From assembly GCF_016107305.1 (NCBI RefSeq), contig NZ_RCVR01000017.1, forward strand, positions 1 to 64,000: a stretch of DNA of 64,000 bases. The letters run 5' to 3'. Source of the stretch: Roseomonas sp. KE2513. Lineage in GTDB: Bacteria; Pseudomonadota; Alphaproteobacteria; Acetobacterales; Acetobacteraceae. The notes under the pieces are model-generated. The model did no database searches and was not told the origin of the DNA. It was given only the letters and a program-made list of their open reading frames with translations. Of this stretch, positions 1-7,683 are shown in pieces. How positions within the stretch are numbered: position 1 is the first letter of the stretch; each line of letters opens with the position of its first letter. Position numbers and translations under genes: made by a program.

Positions 1-1
1 A

Positions 2-979
2 AGGCACCTCGTGATGGTGGAGAACGGGCTGGCCCGGCCGGGAATGCTCATCTTCTCCGACGAGGGAAACATCGCGAGCCTCGGCGCCGTGGGCGCGCTG
101 AACATCCCGATCTCGACCGAGGTGCTCGTCTCGCTGATCGAGGATCAGAATTGGTTGGCGGTGCCGCCCTCCGCGCGCATCACGCTCACCGGCAGCCTGC
201 CTTTCGGGGTGACGGCACGGGACCTTATCCAAACGATCATCCGCGATTTCGGTGCAACCGACCGGCTGCTCGGCTGCTGCGTGGAATTCACGGGAGAGGC
301 GATCGCGGGTCTCTCGATGGATGACCGGCAGACGATCCTTGCCTCTCTCTTCCACAGCGGCGCCTACACGGGCGTGATGCCGGTGGACGATGTGGCGCTC
401 GCCTATGTCGAGGCGCGCGCCAAAGGACGACCCTATCAGGTGGTGGAGCCGGACGCGGATGCCGACTACGTGCTCGAGGCGGCCTACGATCTCTCCGCCC
501 TCGTGCCGATGGTGACCCGCCCGCCCGACCTGCACGGCGGCGTACCCGTGGACGACGTGAGCGGCCGGCGGATCGACCAGGCGACGATCGGCTCCTGCGC
601 CGGCAACCGGCTGGAGGACATGCGGGCCGCGGCCGCCGTGCTGCGCGGGCGGCAGGTGGCGGGGCACGTCACCCTCTACATCACGCCCGGAAGCCGGGAG
701 GTCTATTCCGCCGCGGCACGGGAGGGACTGCTGGAAATCTTCTCCGATGCCGGTGCCACCGTCCTCGCGCCGGGCTGCACGACCTGCTGGGGCTACCAGG
801 GGCAGCTCAACGACCACGAGGTGCTGATCTCCACGCAGCAGTTCAACTACCAGGGACGCAACGGCAGCCGCCTGGCGGATGTATACCTCGCCGGGCCTTA
901 CGCCGTGGCCGCCGCCGCCGTGGCGGGGCGAATTATCGACCCGCGCGAGATGCTGGCCGAGAGGCGGGAGCACGCCTGA
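2..979 (+). CDS. Aconitase/isopropylmalate dehydratase family large subunit (5' partial)
   Basis: Large (catalytic) subunit of an aconitase-superfamily hydro-lyase, related to LeuC and homoaconitase. The frame is open to the left edge, so roughly the first 100 residues lie outside the window. The iron-sulfur ligands of the family are visible: the Cys of GSCAGN (codon 596-598) and the CTTC pair (codons 776-778 and 785-787), followed by the NYQGRNGS stretch that matches the substrate-binding NFxGRxGS motif of LeuC. The stop overlaps the next start (TGATG), so it is translated with the small subunit. A housekeeping leucine enzyme is not supported: no leuB or leuA is adjacent and the partner subunit is atypical. 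The substrate is unknown; a catabolic C5-C7 hydroxy-diacid is my inference. Confidence 0.85.
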   Translation, partial: RHLVMVENGLARPGMLIFSDEGNIASLGAVGALNIPISTEVLVSLIEDQNWLAVPPSARITLTGSLPFGVTARDLIQTIIRDFGATDRLLGCCVEFTGEAIAGLSMDDRQTILASLFHSGAYTGVMPVDDVALAYVEARAKGRPYQVVEPDADADYVLEAAYDLSALVPMVTRPPDLHGGVPVDDVSGRRIDQATIGSCAGNRLEDMRAAAAVLRGRQVAGHVTLYITPGSREVYSAAAREGLLEIFSDAGATVLAPGCTTCWGYQGQLNDHEVLISTQQFNYQGRNGSRLADVYLAGPYAVAAAAVAGRIIDPREMLAERREHA

Positions 980-1530
980 TGAGCGGCACCGTGCTGCGCG
1001 GTCGCGTGTGGAAGTTCGGCGACAACATCAGCGGCGACGACGGGATCATCGAGTTCTCGATTATCCGCGAAGGCTTCGGCAAGGCCTTCGACGAGGAGGC
1101 ACTGCGAGCCATGTGCTTCCGCCGCCTGCGCCCCGAATTTCCAACCGAAGTCAGGCCGGGCGACATCGTCGTGGGCGGACGAAATTTCGGCCACCACAAC
1201 CATGTCGAGGTGAGCGTGGCGATGAAGGCCTCGGGCATCGCAGTCGTGGTCGTAGAGTCCTGCGAATCGGGCATTATCCGCCGCGCCCTGAATGTCGGGC
1301 TGCCGATTATGACCTGCCCGGGTATCACGGAGGCCGTGGCGGACGGCGAGGTGCTGGAGGCCGACCCTGCCACGGGCGCGATCCGCACCGCTGCTGGCCG
1401 GCATTTGCAGTCCCGGCCTTTCTCCGCCCGCATGGTGGAGATCTGGCAGGCCGGCGGCTCGATCCCGCTGCTTCAGCGGGAATTCGCCGAGCGCCGTGCA
1501 AGAGAGTCACAAGAGATGGATGCGAGATGA
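979..1530 (+). CDS. Aconitase/isopropylmalate dehydratase family small (swivel) subunit
   Basis: Swivel-domain partner of the preceding subunit, 183 aa, close to the usual LeuD length. The family opening is present (RVWKFGDNI, residues 9-17). Two normally conserved elements differ. The TDD after the first strand reads GDD (19-21), and the NFGxGSSREHA block, which carries the catalytic Ser in aconitases and LeuD, reads NFGHHNHVEVS (69-79). It therefore lacks the Ser-Arg-Glu-His signature while NFG is kept. This suggests a different substrate or chemistry from leucine biosynthesis (inference). It overlaps the previous stop by 1 nt and the next start by 4 nt (ATGA), so the three genes form one operon. 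Confidence 0.8.
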   Translation: MSGTVLRGRVWKFGDNISGDDGIIEFSIIREGFGKAFDEEALRAMCFRRLRPEFPTEVRPGDIVVGGRNFGHHNHVEVSVAMKASGIAVVVVESCESGIIRRALNVGLPIMTCPGITEAVADGEVLEADPATGAIRTAAGRHLQSRPFSARMVEIWQAGGSIPLLQREFAERRARESQEMDAR

Positions 1531-2198
1531 GCGCCAGCGACAACTTCCACTTCGTGGATGGCGAGGGGCTGGACACGGCCGCCGCCTACCGGCTGATCGT
1601 CGGCTGCGTGGTGCCGCGCCCGGTCGCCTGGATCACCACGGTGGACGGGGAGGGGCGCGTGAACGCGGCGCCCTTCAGCTCCTACAACTACGTCGCGACT
1701 AGCCCGCCGATGCTCGGCGTGAACATCGCCGCCCGTGCGGGCGACGGCGCGATGAAGGACACGGCCCGGAACATCCTCGCGAGCCGCGAGTTCGTCGTGA
1801 ATGTCGCGACGGAGGCAACGATGGAGGCGATGCACGGCTCCGCCCAGGAATTTCCGCCGGAGATCAGCGAGGCGGAGGTGCTGGGGATCGACCTGCTGCC
1901 CAGCCGCCATGTGCGCGCGCCCCGAATCGCGGCCTCGCCCGTGCAGATGGAATGCCGCCTGGACCAGATCGTGCCGCTCGGGCGCGGCGTGAACACGCTC
2001 TATATCGGCGAGGTCGTGGCCTTCCATCTCTCGCCCGAGATCTACGACGGCTCGCGCGTGGACAGCGTGAAGATGCGGCCCGTGGCGCGCCTCGGCGGCC
2101 CCTTCTACGCGGCGCTGGGGGAGATCATCCACCGCCCCATGCTCCAGCGCCCGCCGGGCGGTGAGGGGTGGACCGGCGTCGGGAAGGAAAAGGCCTGA
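1527..2198 (+). CDS. Flavin reductase-like, FMN-binding split-barrel protein
   Basis: 223-aa protein of the flavin reductase-like domain family, which binds FMN in a split barrel. The visible family pattern is VVPRPVAWITT near residues 26-36, NAAPFSSYNYVATSPPML near 44-61, and a KDTARNI segment that continues the barrel. The ATG at 1527 overlaps the stop of the dehydratase small subunit (ATGA), which makes it the third gene of that operon. A longer open frame upstream is only the antisense-like shadow of the dehydratase genes. Members reduce flavin for monooxygenases or act directly as oxidoreductases; no monooxygenase partner is adjacent, so the role is open. A paralogue lies at 3049-3702 on the other strand. 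Confidence 0.85.
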   Translation: MSASDNFHFVDGEGLDTAAAYRLIVGCVVPRPVAWITTVDGEGRVNAAPFSSYNYVATSPPMLGVNIAARAGDGAMKDTARNILASREFVVNVATEATMEAMHGSAQEFPPEISEAEVLGIDLLPSRHVRAPRIAASPVQMECRLDQIVPLGRGVNTLYIGEVVAFHLSPEIYDGSRVDSVKMRPVARLGGPFYAALGEIIHRPMLQRPPGGEGWTGVGKEKA

Positions 2199-2276
2199 GC
2201 GATAGGTGGCACGGCGGCTCTGGAAAGGAGCTGCTCGCCGCTGGTGCGGGCCCGCTGGTTCCGAACCGGGTAAAGA

Positions 2277-2367
2277 TGGCGGACAGGGTGGGATTCGAAC
2301 CCACGATAGGCTTTTGACCTATACGCACTTTCCAGGCGCGCGCCTTCGACCACTCGGCCACCTGTCC
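2277..2367 (-). tRNA. tRNA-Ser (GGA)
   Basis: On the minus strand a 7-bp acceptor stem (GGACAGG with CCTGTCC), GGTTCGAATCC T-arm, the long variable arm typical of class II tRNAs and an encoded CCA end at 2277-2279. The anticodon loop reads CTGGAAA, anticodon GGA at 2331-2333. Total 91 nt including CCA. Confidence 0.95.
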
Positions 2368-2378
2368 CGCGGCGGCGG

Positions 2379-2407
2379 GGTATAGGGGGCCTCGGCGCCG
2401 GGGGCAA
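2379..2407 (-). promoter_or_regulatory. Sigma-70-type promoter of tRNA-Ser
   Basis: On the minus strand TTGCCC (2402-2407), a 17-nt spacer, then TATACC (2379-2384), about 12 nt before the tRNA 5' end. Spacing is optimal and it sits between the deoxyribosyltransferase stop and the tRNA. Confidence 0.55.
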
Positions 2408-2413
2408 GCCGGG

Positions 2414-2977
2414 TCAGAGCGATTTCAGCAGGGCCAGCAGCGCTTCCTCAAAGGCGGAGAGGTCCCGCCAGCGGTCCGCCTCGCGCACGGCGCGCGCGAT
2501 CAGCGGGTATCCGGCCGCGCGAAGCCCGCCGTCGATCATGAGGTTGTCGTGCAAGCCGAAAGACTCGATGTGCAGGCCCTCGGGGTCCTCCCAGTCACCA
2601 TCCGCCCTCTGCCGGGCGCCACCGCCGAGAAAGCCTCGCGTGCGCTCGAGGAAGGGGAGGGCGTCGTTCGAGTACCCCGCCACCGGCCGGCCGAGAGCGC
2701 GCATGAAGCCCAACTCGTAGACCGTGCCGGCATCGGCGGAAGGCCCGCGGAAAGGGGTCAGGTTGGCGATCAGCGCGTCCGCGCGGCGGATATGCGCCTC
2801 GTTGCGGAGGTAGATCGCGAGCCAATCCTCGGCCACGGCATCCGCTTCGGGGCAGGTCACAGGATCGGTTGGGAAAATGCCGGTGGCGCCGTGCCGGGCG
2901 CAGATGGAACGTTTGGCATCCGCCAGGGCGCTGGCATCTGGCAGGAAGACCTCGGGGCCCGCGAGATAGATGTGCAT
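2414..2977 (-). CDS. Nucleoside 2-deoxyribosyltransferase family protein
   Basis: 187 aa, the normal size for the family. It begins with the Rossmann-like strand and loop IYLAGPEVF and carries the diagnostic block NLTPFRGPSADAGTVYELGF (about residues 71-90), where the Glu of GTVYELG corresponds to the catalytic nucleophile in characterised transferases. Cytoplasmic. Such enzymes move or hydrolyse deoxyribose on nucleosides in salvage or house-cleaning. It is the last gene of a minus-strand group after the 2-hydroxyacid dehydrogenase and flavin-reductase gene, with a 71-nt gap that could hold its own signals. Exact substrate not predictable. Confidence 0.85.
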   Translation of the reverse strand: MHIYLAGPEVFLPDASALADAKRSICARHGATGIFPTDPVTCPEADAVAEDWLAIYLRNEAHIRRADALIANLTPFRGPSADAGTVYELGFMRALGRPVAGYSNDALPFLERTRGFLGGGARQRADGDWEDPEGLHIESFGLHDNLMIDGGLRAAGYPLIARAVREADRWRDLSAFEEALLALLKSL

Positions 2978-3048
2978 GCGGACCAGATAGCAGCTAAGCC
3001 GCGAACCGCCAGCAACCGCCGGTGGTCATCATGCCTCGCCGGGCGGCG

Positions 3049-3702
3049 TCAGCCCTCCTTTCGGCGGGTCTCGGCCTGCTCCGGCGTCACGCGGGGCATG
3101 TCGAAAAGGTCCGTCGTGCGGGCGTACCAGCCGCCTCCGTGCATTCGCCCGACGAGGCCGAGCTTCGGCGTGTCCACATAGAGGCGGGTGGCGTCGAGCA
3201 TGAATTCATCCCGGATATGCACCGCCAGCACCTCGCCAAGCACCAGATTGTGCGTCCCGATCGGCACCGTCTGGAACAGCCGGCATTCCAGCGCGACGGG
3301 GCTCTCCGCGATTCGCGGCACCCTGATCCGCTTGGAGGCGGCGGTGGTCAGCCCGGCCATGGCCAACTCGTCCACGCCCGGCGGGTAGTCCGCGCCGGTC
3401 ACGTTCATGGCCTCCGCCGTGCTCTCGCTGACGAGGCAGAGGGTGAACTCGCCGGTCGCGCGGATGTTGGACATGGTGTCCTTCAGCTCCGTTCCCTCCT
3501 CCCCACCCATGCCGCGCGCGCCGACGCCGATGCCGACCACCACCGGGTCATTGCTGAGCACGTTGAAGAAAGAATAGGGCGCGGCGTTGTTCCGCCCCTC
3601 GGCGTCCTGGGTCACCAGCCAGGCGATCGGCCGCGGCACGATGGTGGAGACCACCAGCTTATACCGGTCCCGCTTCGGCAGGGCCGCGAAGTCGAAGAAC
3701 AT
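3049..3702 (-). CDS. Flavin reductase-like, FMN-binding split-barrel protein
   Basis: 217 aa, a second flavin reductase-domain protein in 2 kb. It shows the same landmarks as the gene at 1527-2198: STIVPRPIAWLVTQD, NNAAPYSFFNVLSNDP and a KDTMSNI segment. It lies 12 nt downstream of the 2-hydroxyacid dehydrogenase on the minus strand and is probably cotranscribed. The pair may act on one oxidised intermediate, but no substrate can be named from sequence. Confidence 0.85.
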   Translation of the reverse strand: MFFDFAALPKRDRYKLVVSTIVPRPIAWLVTQDAEGRNNAAPYSFFNVLSNDPVVVGIGVGARGMGGEEGTELKDTMSNIRATGEFTLCLVSESTAEAMNVTGADYPPGVDELAMAGLTTAASKRIRVPRIAESPVALECRLFQTVPIGTHNLVLGEVLAVHIRDEFMLDATRLYVDTPKLGLVGRMHGGGWYARTTDLFDMPRVTPEQAETRRKEG

Positions 3703-3714
3703 GCGGCGTTTCCC

Positions 3715-4683
3715 TCAGGCGGTGCGATGGGGCGGTTCGGTGCCGTGGATCAGAAGGGCGTCCAGGTTCTCAAGGCAGCGGAAACCCATGGCGTCGCGCG
3801 TCTCTGCCGTCGCGCTGCCGAGATGCGGCAGCAGCGTGACGTTGGGCGCGCTGTAGTAGCCCTCGAAGATCGCGGGCTCGCCCGTGAAGACGTCGAGCCC
3901 CGCCGCGCGGAGATGCCCGGTCTTCAGGGCCTGGCAGAGGGCCGCGTCGTCCACGGTGGTGCCGCGGCCGGTGTTCACCACGATCGCGCCCCGGGGCAGC
4001 TTCGCAATGCGGGCGGCATCTAGCCAGTGGCGCGTCGCCTCGCCGCCGGGGATGTGCATCGACAGCACGTCGCAGGAGGCGAGGAAGGCGTCGTCCTCGG
4101 CGTGGAAGGCCGCGCCCTCTTCCTCCGCGGGCGAAAGGCGCGCGCGGTTGCGGTAGTGGATCGCCATCCCCATCCCGCGCGCCATCCGGGCCAGCTCCCG
4201 CCCGATCCGACCCATGCCGAGGATGCCCAGCCGCTTTCCCTCCAGCGTCACGCCCATGAGCTGGGTGGGCGCCCAGCCCGTCCACTCCCGCGCGCGCAGC
4301 AGCCGCTCGGCCTCCCCCGCACGCCGGGCGCACATGAGGATGAGCAGCATGGCGATCTCGGCCGTCGCCACGCTCAGCACTTCCGGCGTGTTGGTGACGG
4401 CGATGCCTCGGGCGCGGGCGGCGTCGAGGGCGATGTGGTCGGTGCCGACACTGAAGGTCGCGATGATCCGCACGCTGCCGGGAAGCGCCGCGATCGTCGC
4501 GGCGTCCAGCGCGTCGCCGGCGGCGCAGAGGATCCCCGCGCAGCCCTCGGCGGCGCGCAGGAGGGAGGCGGAATCCAGGGCCCGGTCGGGCCCCTCCGGT
4601 CGCCGGATCTCGTAGTCGCGGGCGGCGCGCGCCTCCACGGCCTCGGGCAGGGATCGGGTCTGGAGGAGGGTGGGGCGGCGCAT
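3715..4683 (-). CDS. D-isomer-specific 2-hydroxyacid dehydrogenase (glyoxylate/hydroxypyruvate reductase type)
   Basis: NAD(P)-dependent oxidoreductase, 322 aa from the ATG at 4683; a TTG at 4719 would add 12 residues but has no support. Visible: the Rossmann motif GILGMGRIG, VNTGRG with the substrate-binding Arg, the GEP Glu and the PHLGSAT His that form the family catalytic Arg-Glu-His set. It reduces 2-oxoacids such as glyoxylate or hydroxypyruvate in the cytoplasm, and orientation and spacing put it first in a minus-strand operon with the flavin-reductase-domain protein. Substrate choice is not determined. Confidence 0.88.
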   Translation of the reverse strand: MRRPTLLQTRSLPEAVEARAARDYEIRRPEGPDRALDSASLLRAAEGCAGILCAAGDALDAATIAALPGSVRIIATFSVGTDHIALDAARARGIAVTNTPEVLSVATAEIAMLLILMCARRAGEAERLLRAREWTGWAPTQLMGVTLEGKRLGILGMGRIGRELARMARGMGMAIHYRNRARLSPAEEEGAAFHAEDDAFLASCDVLSMHIPGGEATRHWLDAARIAKLPRGAIVVNTGRGTTVDDAALCQALKTGHLRAAGLDVFTGEPAIFEGYYSAPNVTLLPHLGSATAETRDAMGFRCLENLDALLIHGTEPPHRTA

Positions 4684-4809
4684 GAGCGCCAGGATGCCCG
4701 CCCGCGGCGCCCTTGCCAAACGCTCCGGCCTGGGGTCCAGGAGGGGCGATATTGCCAGGACGAGGGGGCCGGTTCAGGTTCCCGGCCCTGATTCGACGGG
4801 AGGTCTGCG

Positions 4810-5598
4810 ATGGAACTCGGGTTGCGGGGCAAGCGGGCGCTTGTGATGGGTGCCTCCAAGGGGCTGGGCCGCGCGATCGCGGAGGCGCTGGCGGCGGACG
4901 GGGCGTCCCTGGCCATCTCCGGCCGCGACGCGGAGCGCCTGGCGCCGGTCTGCGAGGCGCTGAAGGCCAAGGGCGCCGCCGCGGCCCACGCCTTCGCCGC
5001 CGATGTCGGCCGGGGCGAGGACATGGACGCCCTAGCCAAGGGCGCGGTCGCGGCCCTCGGCGGCATCGACATCCTCGTGCTTAACCACGGCGGCCCGCCC
5101 GCCGGCACCGCGACGGACGTGACGGAGGAGGCGCTGGAGACCTGGTTCCGCCGCATCGTCCTCTCCCCGGTCCGCCTCGCCAACCTGCTGCTGCCCGCCA
5201 TGCGCGCGCAGAAGCACGGGCGCATCATCGCGGTGGGCAGCACGGGCATGGTCCAGCCGCTGCCGAACCTTGCGCTGTCGAACATCCTGCGCGCCAACAT
5301 CGTCGGCTGGGCGAAGACCCTCGCGGACGAGGTCGGGCCGGACGGCGTGACGGTAAACATCGTCGCCCCCGGCGCGATCATGACCGACCGCAGCGTGGAA
5401 CTCGCCGGCGCCGCCGCGTCGAAGACTAACTCCACGCCCGAGAAGGTGATCGCCGACCGCGAAAAGACGATCCCCATGCGCCGCTACGGCTCGCCGGAGG
5501 AGTTCGGCCGCGCCGCCGCCTTCCTCGCCTCCGACGGTGGCTCCTACATCACGGGCACCATCCTGCGCGTGGATGGCGGCGTGGTCCGGGGATTCTGA
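4810..5598 (+). CDS. SDR family protein lacking the YxxxK catalytic pair
   Basis: Short-chain dehydrogenase fold, 262 aa. The nucleotide-binding Gly motif GASKGLG, the LNHGG segment after beta-4 and VNIVAPG after the active-site helix are all present. The catalytic Tyr and Lys are not: where YxxxK is expected the sequence reads LALSN inside PNLALSNILRANIVG. This matches a known atypical FabG-like SDR subgroup. GGGAGG precedes the ATG by 7 nt, and a GC-rich hairpin (4766-4788) sits in the leader. HyuA follows after 3 nt, so it is the first gene of the hydantoinase-type operon. It may be a non-classical reductase or a binding protein. Confidence 0.82.
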   Translation: MELGLRGKRALVMGASKGLGRAIAEALAADGASLAISGRDAERLAPVCEALKAKGAAAAHAFAADVGRGEDMDALAKGAVAALGGIDILVLNHGGPPAGTATDVTEEALETWFRRIVLSPVRLANLLLPAMRAQKHGRIIAVGSTGMVQPLPNLALSNILRANIVGWAKTLADEVGPDGVTVNIVAPGAIMTDRSVELAGAAASKTNSTPEKVIADREKTIPMRRYGSPEEFGRAAAFLASDGGSYITGTILRVDGGVVRGF

Positions 5599-5601
5599 CG
5601 C

Positions 5602-7683
5602 TTGAGCACGGGCGCGAGGCTGGCCGCCGATATCGGCGGCACCTTCACTGACCTCGCGCTCGAGCGCGCGGACGGGCAGGGGGGCGTGGAGCGCTGGACC
5701 GCGAAGGTCCTGACCACCCCCTCCGCCCCCGAGGCCGGCGTTCTGGCGGGCATCCGCGCGGTGCTCGCCAAGGCCGGCATGGGGCCGGCGGACGTGGCGC
5801 TCTTCATCCACGGCACGACGCTCGCCACCAACGCGGTGATCGAGCGCAAGGGCGCCCGCACCGCGCTGCTGACGACCGAGGGCTTCCGCGACGTCCTCGC
5901 GCTGGGCAATGAGAGCCGCTACGACCAGTACGACCTGAACATCACCCTGCCGCAGCCGCTCGTGCCCCGCCGCTGGCGCGTGACGGTACCGGAGCGGCTG
6001 GAGAACACCGGCCGCGTGCTGCTGCCGCTGGACGAGGGCGCCGTCCGACGCGCCGTCGCCTTCCTGCGCGATGCAGGCATCGAGAGCCTCGCCATCGGTT
6101 TCCTCCACGCCTTCGTGAACCCCGCGCATGAGCGGCGCGCCGCCGCCATTGTGCGCGAGGAATGGCCGGACTTGCCCTTGTCGCTCTCCTCCGAAGTGAG
6201 CCCGGAGATGCGGGAGTGGGAACGCTTCTCCACCACCGCCGCCAACGCCTATGTCCAGCCGCTCATGGCCAGCTATCTCGGCCGGCTGCGCGAGGGGATG
6301 AAGGAGGCGGGCTTCGCCTGCCCGCTCTTCCTCATGCTTTCCGGTGGTGGCCTGACCACTCTCGAGACCGCCGCGCGCTTCCCGATCCGGCTGGTGGAGA
6401 GCGGCCCCGCCGGCGGCGCCATCTTCTCCGCTCATGTCGCGCGGCAGAAGGGCTGGGATCGCGTGCTCTCCTTCGACATGGGCGGCACCACGGCCAAGGT
6501 CTGCCTCATCGACGACTTCGCGCCCCAGACCTCCCGCAGCTTCGAGGTGGCGCGGATCGGGCGCTTCAAGAAGGGCTCCGGCCTGCCGCTGCGAATCCCC
6601 GTGATCGAGATGGTAGAGATCGGTGCGGGCGGCGGCTCCATCGCCTCGGTCGATGCTCTCGGCCGCATCCAGGTTGGGCCGGAGAGCGCGGGCGCCGATC
6701 CCGGCCCCGCTTGCTACGGCCGCGGCGGCGGGAAGCCGGCGGTGACGGACGCGAACCTCCTCCTCGGCCGCTATGACCCCGCGAGCTTTGCCGGCGGCAG
6801 CCTGGCGCTGCACCCCGAGGCCTCCCGCGCGGCAATGGACGGCTCCCTCGGCGCGCTCGGCCTCCCGCCCGAGATGGCGGCGCTCGGCGTCGTGGAGGTG
6901 GTGGACGAGAACATGGCCAATGCCGCCCGCGTCCATGCCATCGAGAGCGGCAAGAGCTATGACGGCCGCGCGGTGATCGCCTTCGGCGGCGGTGGCCCCG
7001 TGCACGGCTACCGCGTGGCGGAAAAGATCGGCGTGAACCGACTTCTCGTGCCCTCCGGCGCTGGGGTGGGCTCGGCCATCGGCTTCCTGCGCGCGCCCGT
7101 GGGCTACGAGGTGGTGCGCAGCCTCTACCAGCGCTTCCGGACCTTCGACGCGGGCGCGGTGAACGCGCTGCTGGCGGAGATGTCGGCCGAGGCGCGGCAG
7201 GTCGTTGAGCAGGGCGCCTTCGGGGCGCCGCTGGTGGAGCGGCGCATCGCCTATATGCGCTATGTCGGGCAGGGCCACGAGATCGCGGTGGACCTGCCGG
7301 TGAAGGCGCTGGCGACGGAGGACGTGGAGGCCGTGCGCGCTGCCTACGACGCCGCCTATGCCGGCTTCTACGACCGCCCCGTGCCGGGCAGCGACGTGGA
7401 GATCCTCTCCTTCGCCGTGACTGTCGCGACGGAGGTGGCGGCGCCCGAACCCGTGGCCGAGGTAGCCGCCGCGCCCGCCCCCGCGCCCGTCCGCCACCAG
7501 GCGGTGCGCGACACGGCGCACGGCGAGGTCTCGGACTGGCCCGTCTATGATCGCGCCGCCTTCGCGCCGGGTGCGACGGTCACCGGCCCCTGCATCGTGG
7601 CCGAGGCGGAGACGAGCACGCTGGTGGGGCCGGGCTGGACCTGCCGGATGGATGGGCTTGGCTACCTGGAGCTGACACGATGA
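5602..7683 (+). CDS. hyuA: Hydantoinase/oxoprolinase subunit A family protein
   Basis: ATP-dependent ring-opening hydrolase subunit (HyuA, oxoprolinase N-half, acetone carboxylase beta family), 693 aa, normal length. It opens with the actin-fold phosphate loop ADIGGTFTDLAL and has the second phosphate site FDMGGTTAKVCL (about residues 291-302), then VEIGAGGGSIA, GADPGPACYG and a FGGGGPVHG motif near residue 460, all family hallmarks. The TTG start follows the SDR stop by 3 nt; its own stop overlaps hyuB by 4 nt. The substrate could be a hydantoin, 5-oxoproline or another cyclic imide; the window gives no decisive clue. Confidence 0.92.
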   Translation: MSTGARLAADIGGTFTDLALERADGQGGVERWTAKVLTTPSAPEAGVLAGIRAVLAKAGMGPADVALFIHGTTLATNAVIERKGARTALLTTEGFRDVLALGNESRYDQYDLNITLPQPLVPRRWRVTVPERLENTGRVLLPLDEGAVRRAVAFLRDAGIESLAIGFLHAFVNPAHERRAAAIVREEWPDLPLSLSSEVSPEMREWERFSTTAANAYVQPLMASYLGRLREGMKEAGFACPLFLMLSGGGLTTLETAARFPIRLVESGPAGGAIFSAHVARQKGWDRVLSFDMGGTTAKVCLIDDFAPQTSRSFEVARIGRFKKGSGLPLRIPVIEMVEIGAGGGSIASVDALGRIQVGPESAGADPGPACYGRGGGKPAVTDANLLLGRYDPASFAGGSLALHPEASRAAMDGSLGALGLPPEMAALGVVEVVDENMANAARVHAIESGKSYDGRAVIAFGGGGPVHGYRVAEKIGVNRLLVPSGAGVGSAIGFLRAPVGYEVVRSLYQRFRTFDAGAVNALLAEMSAEARQVVEQGAFGAPLVERRIAYMRYVGQGHEIAVDLPVKALATEDVEAVRAAYDAAYAGFYDRPVPGSDVEILSFAVTVATEVAAPEPVAEVAAAPAPAPVRHQAVRDTAHGEVSDWPVYDRAAFAPGATVTGPCIVAEAETSTLVGPGWTCRMDGLGYLELTR

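Noticed and set aside
979-2198. leuCD of leucine biosynthesis
   Set aside because: The small subunit lacks the SREHA block, and leuA or leuB are not adjacent; a specialised dehydratase fits better.
5032-7521. 829-aa open frame on the minus strand across hyuA
   Set aside because: Frame shadow of a very GC-rich gene: His-, Arg- and Gly-rich translation, no domain; the plus strand encodes an intact HyuA.
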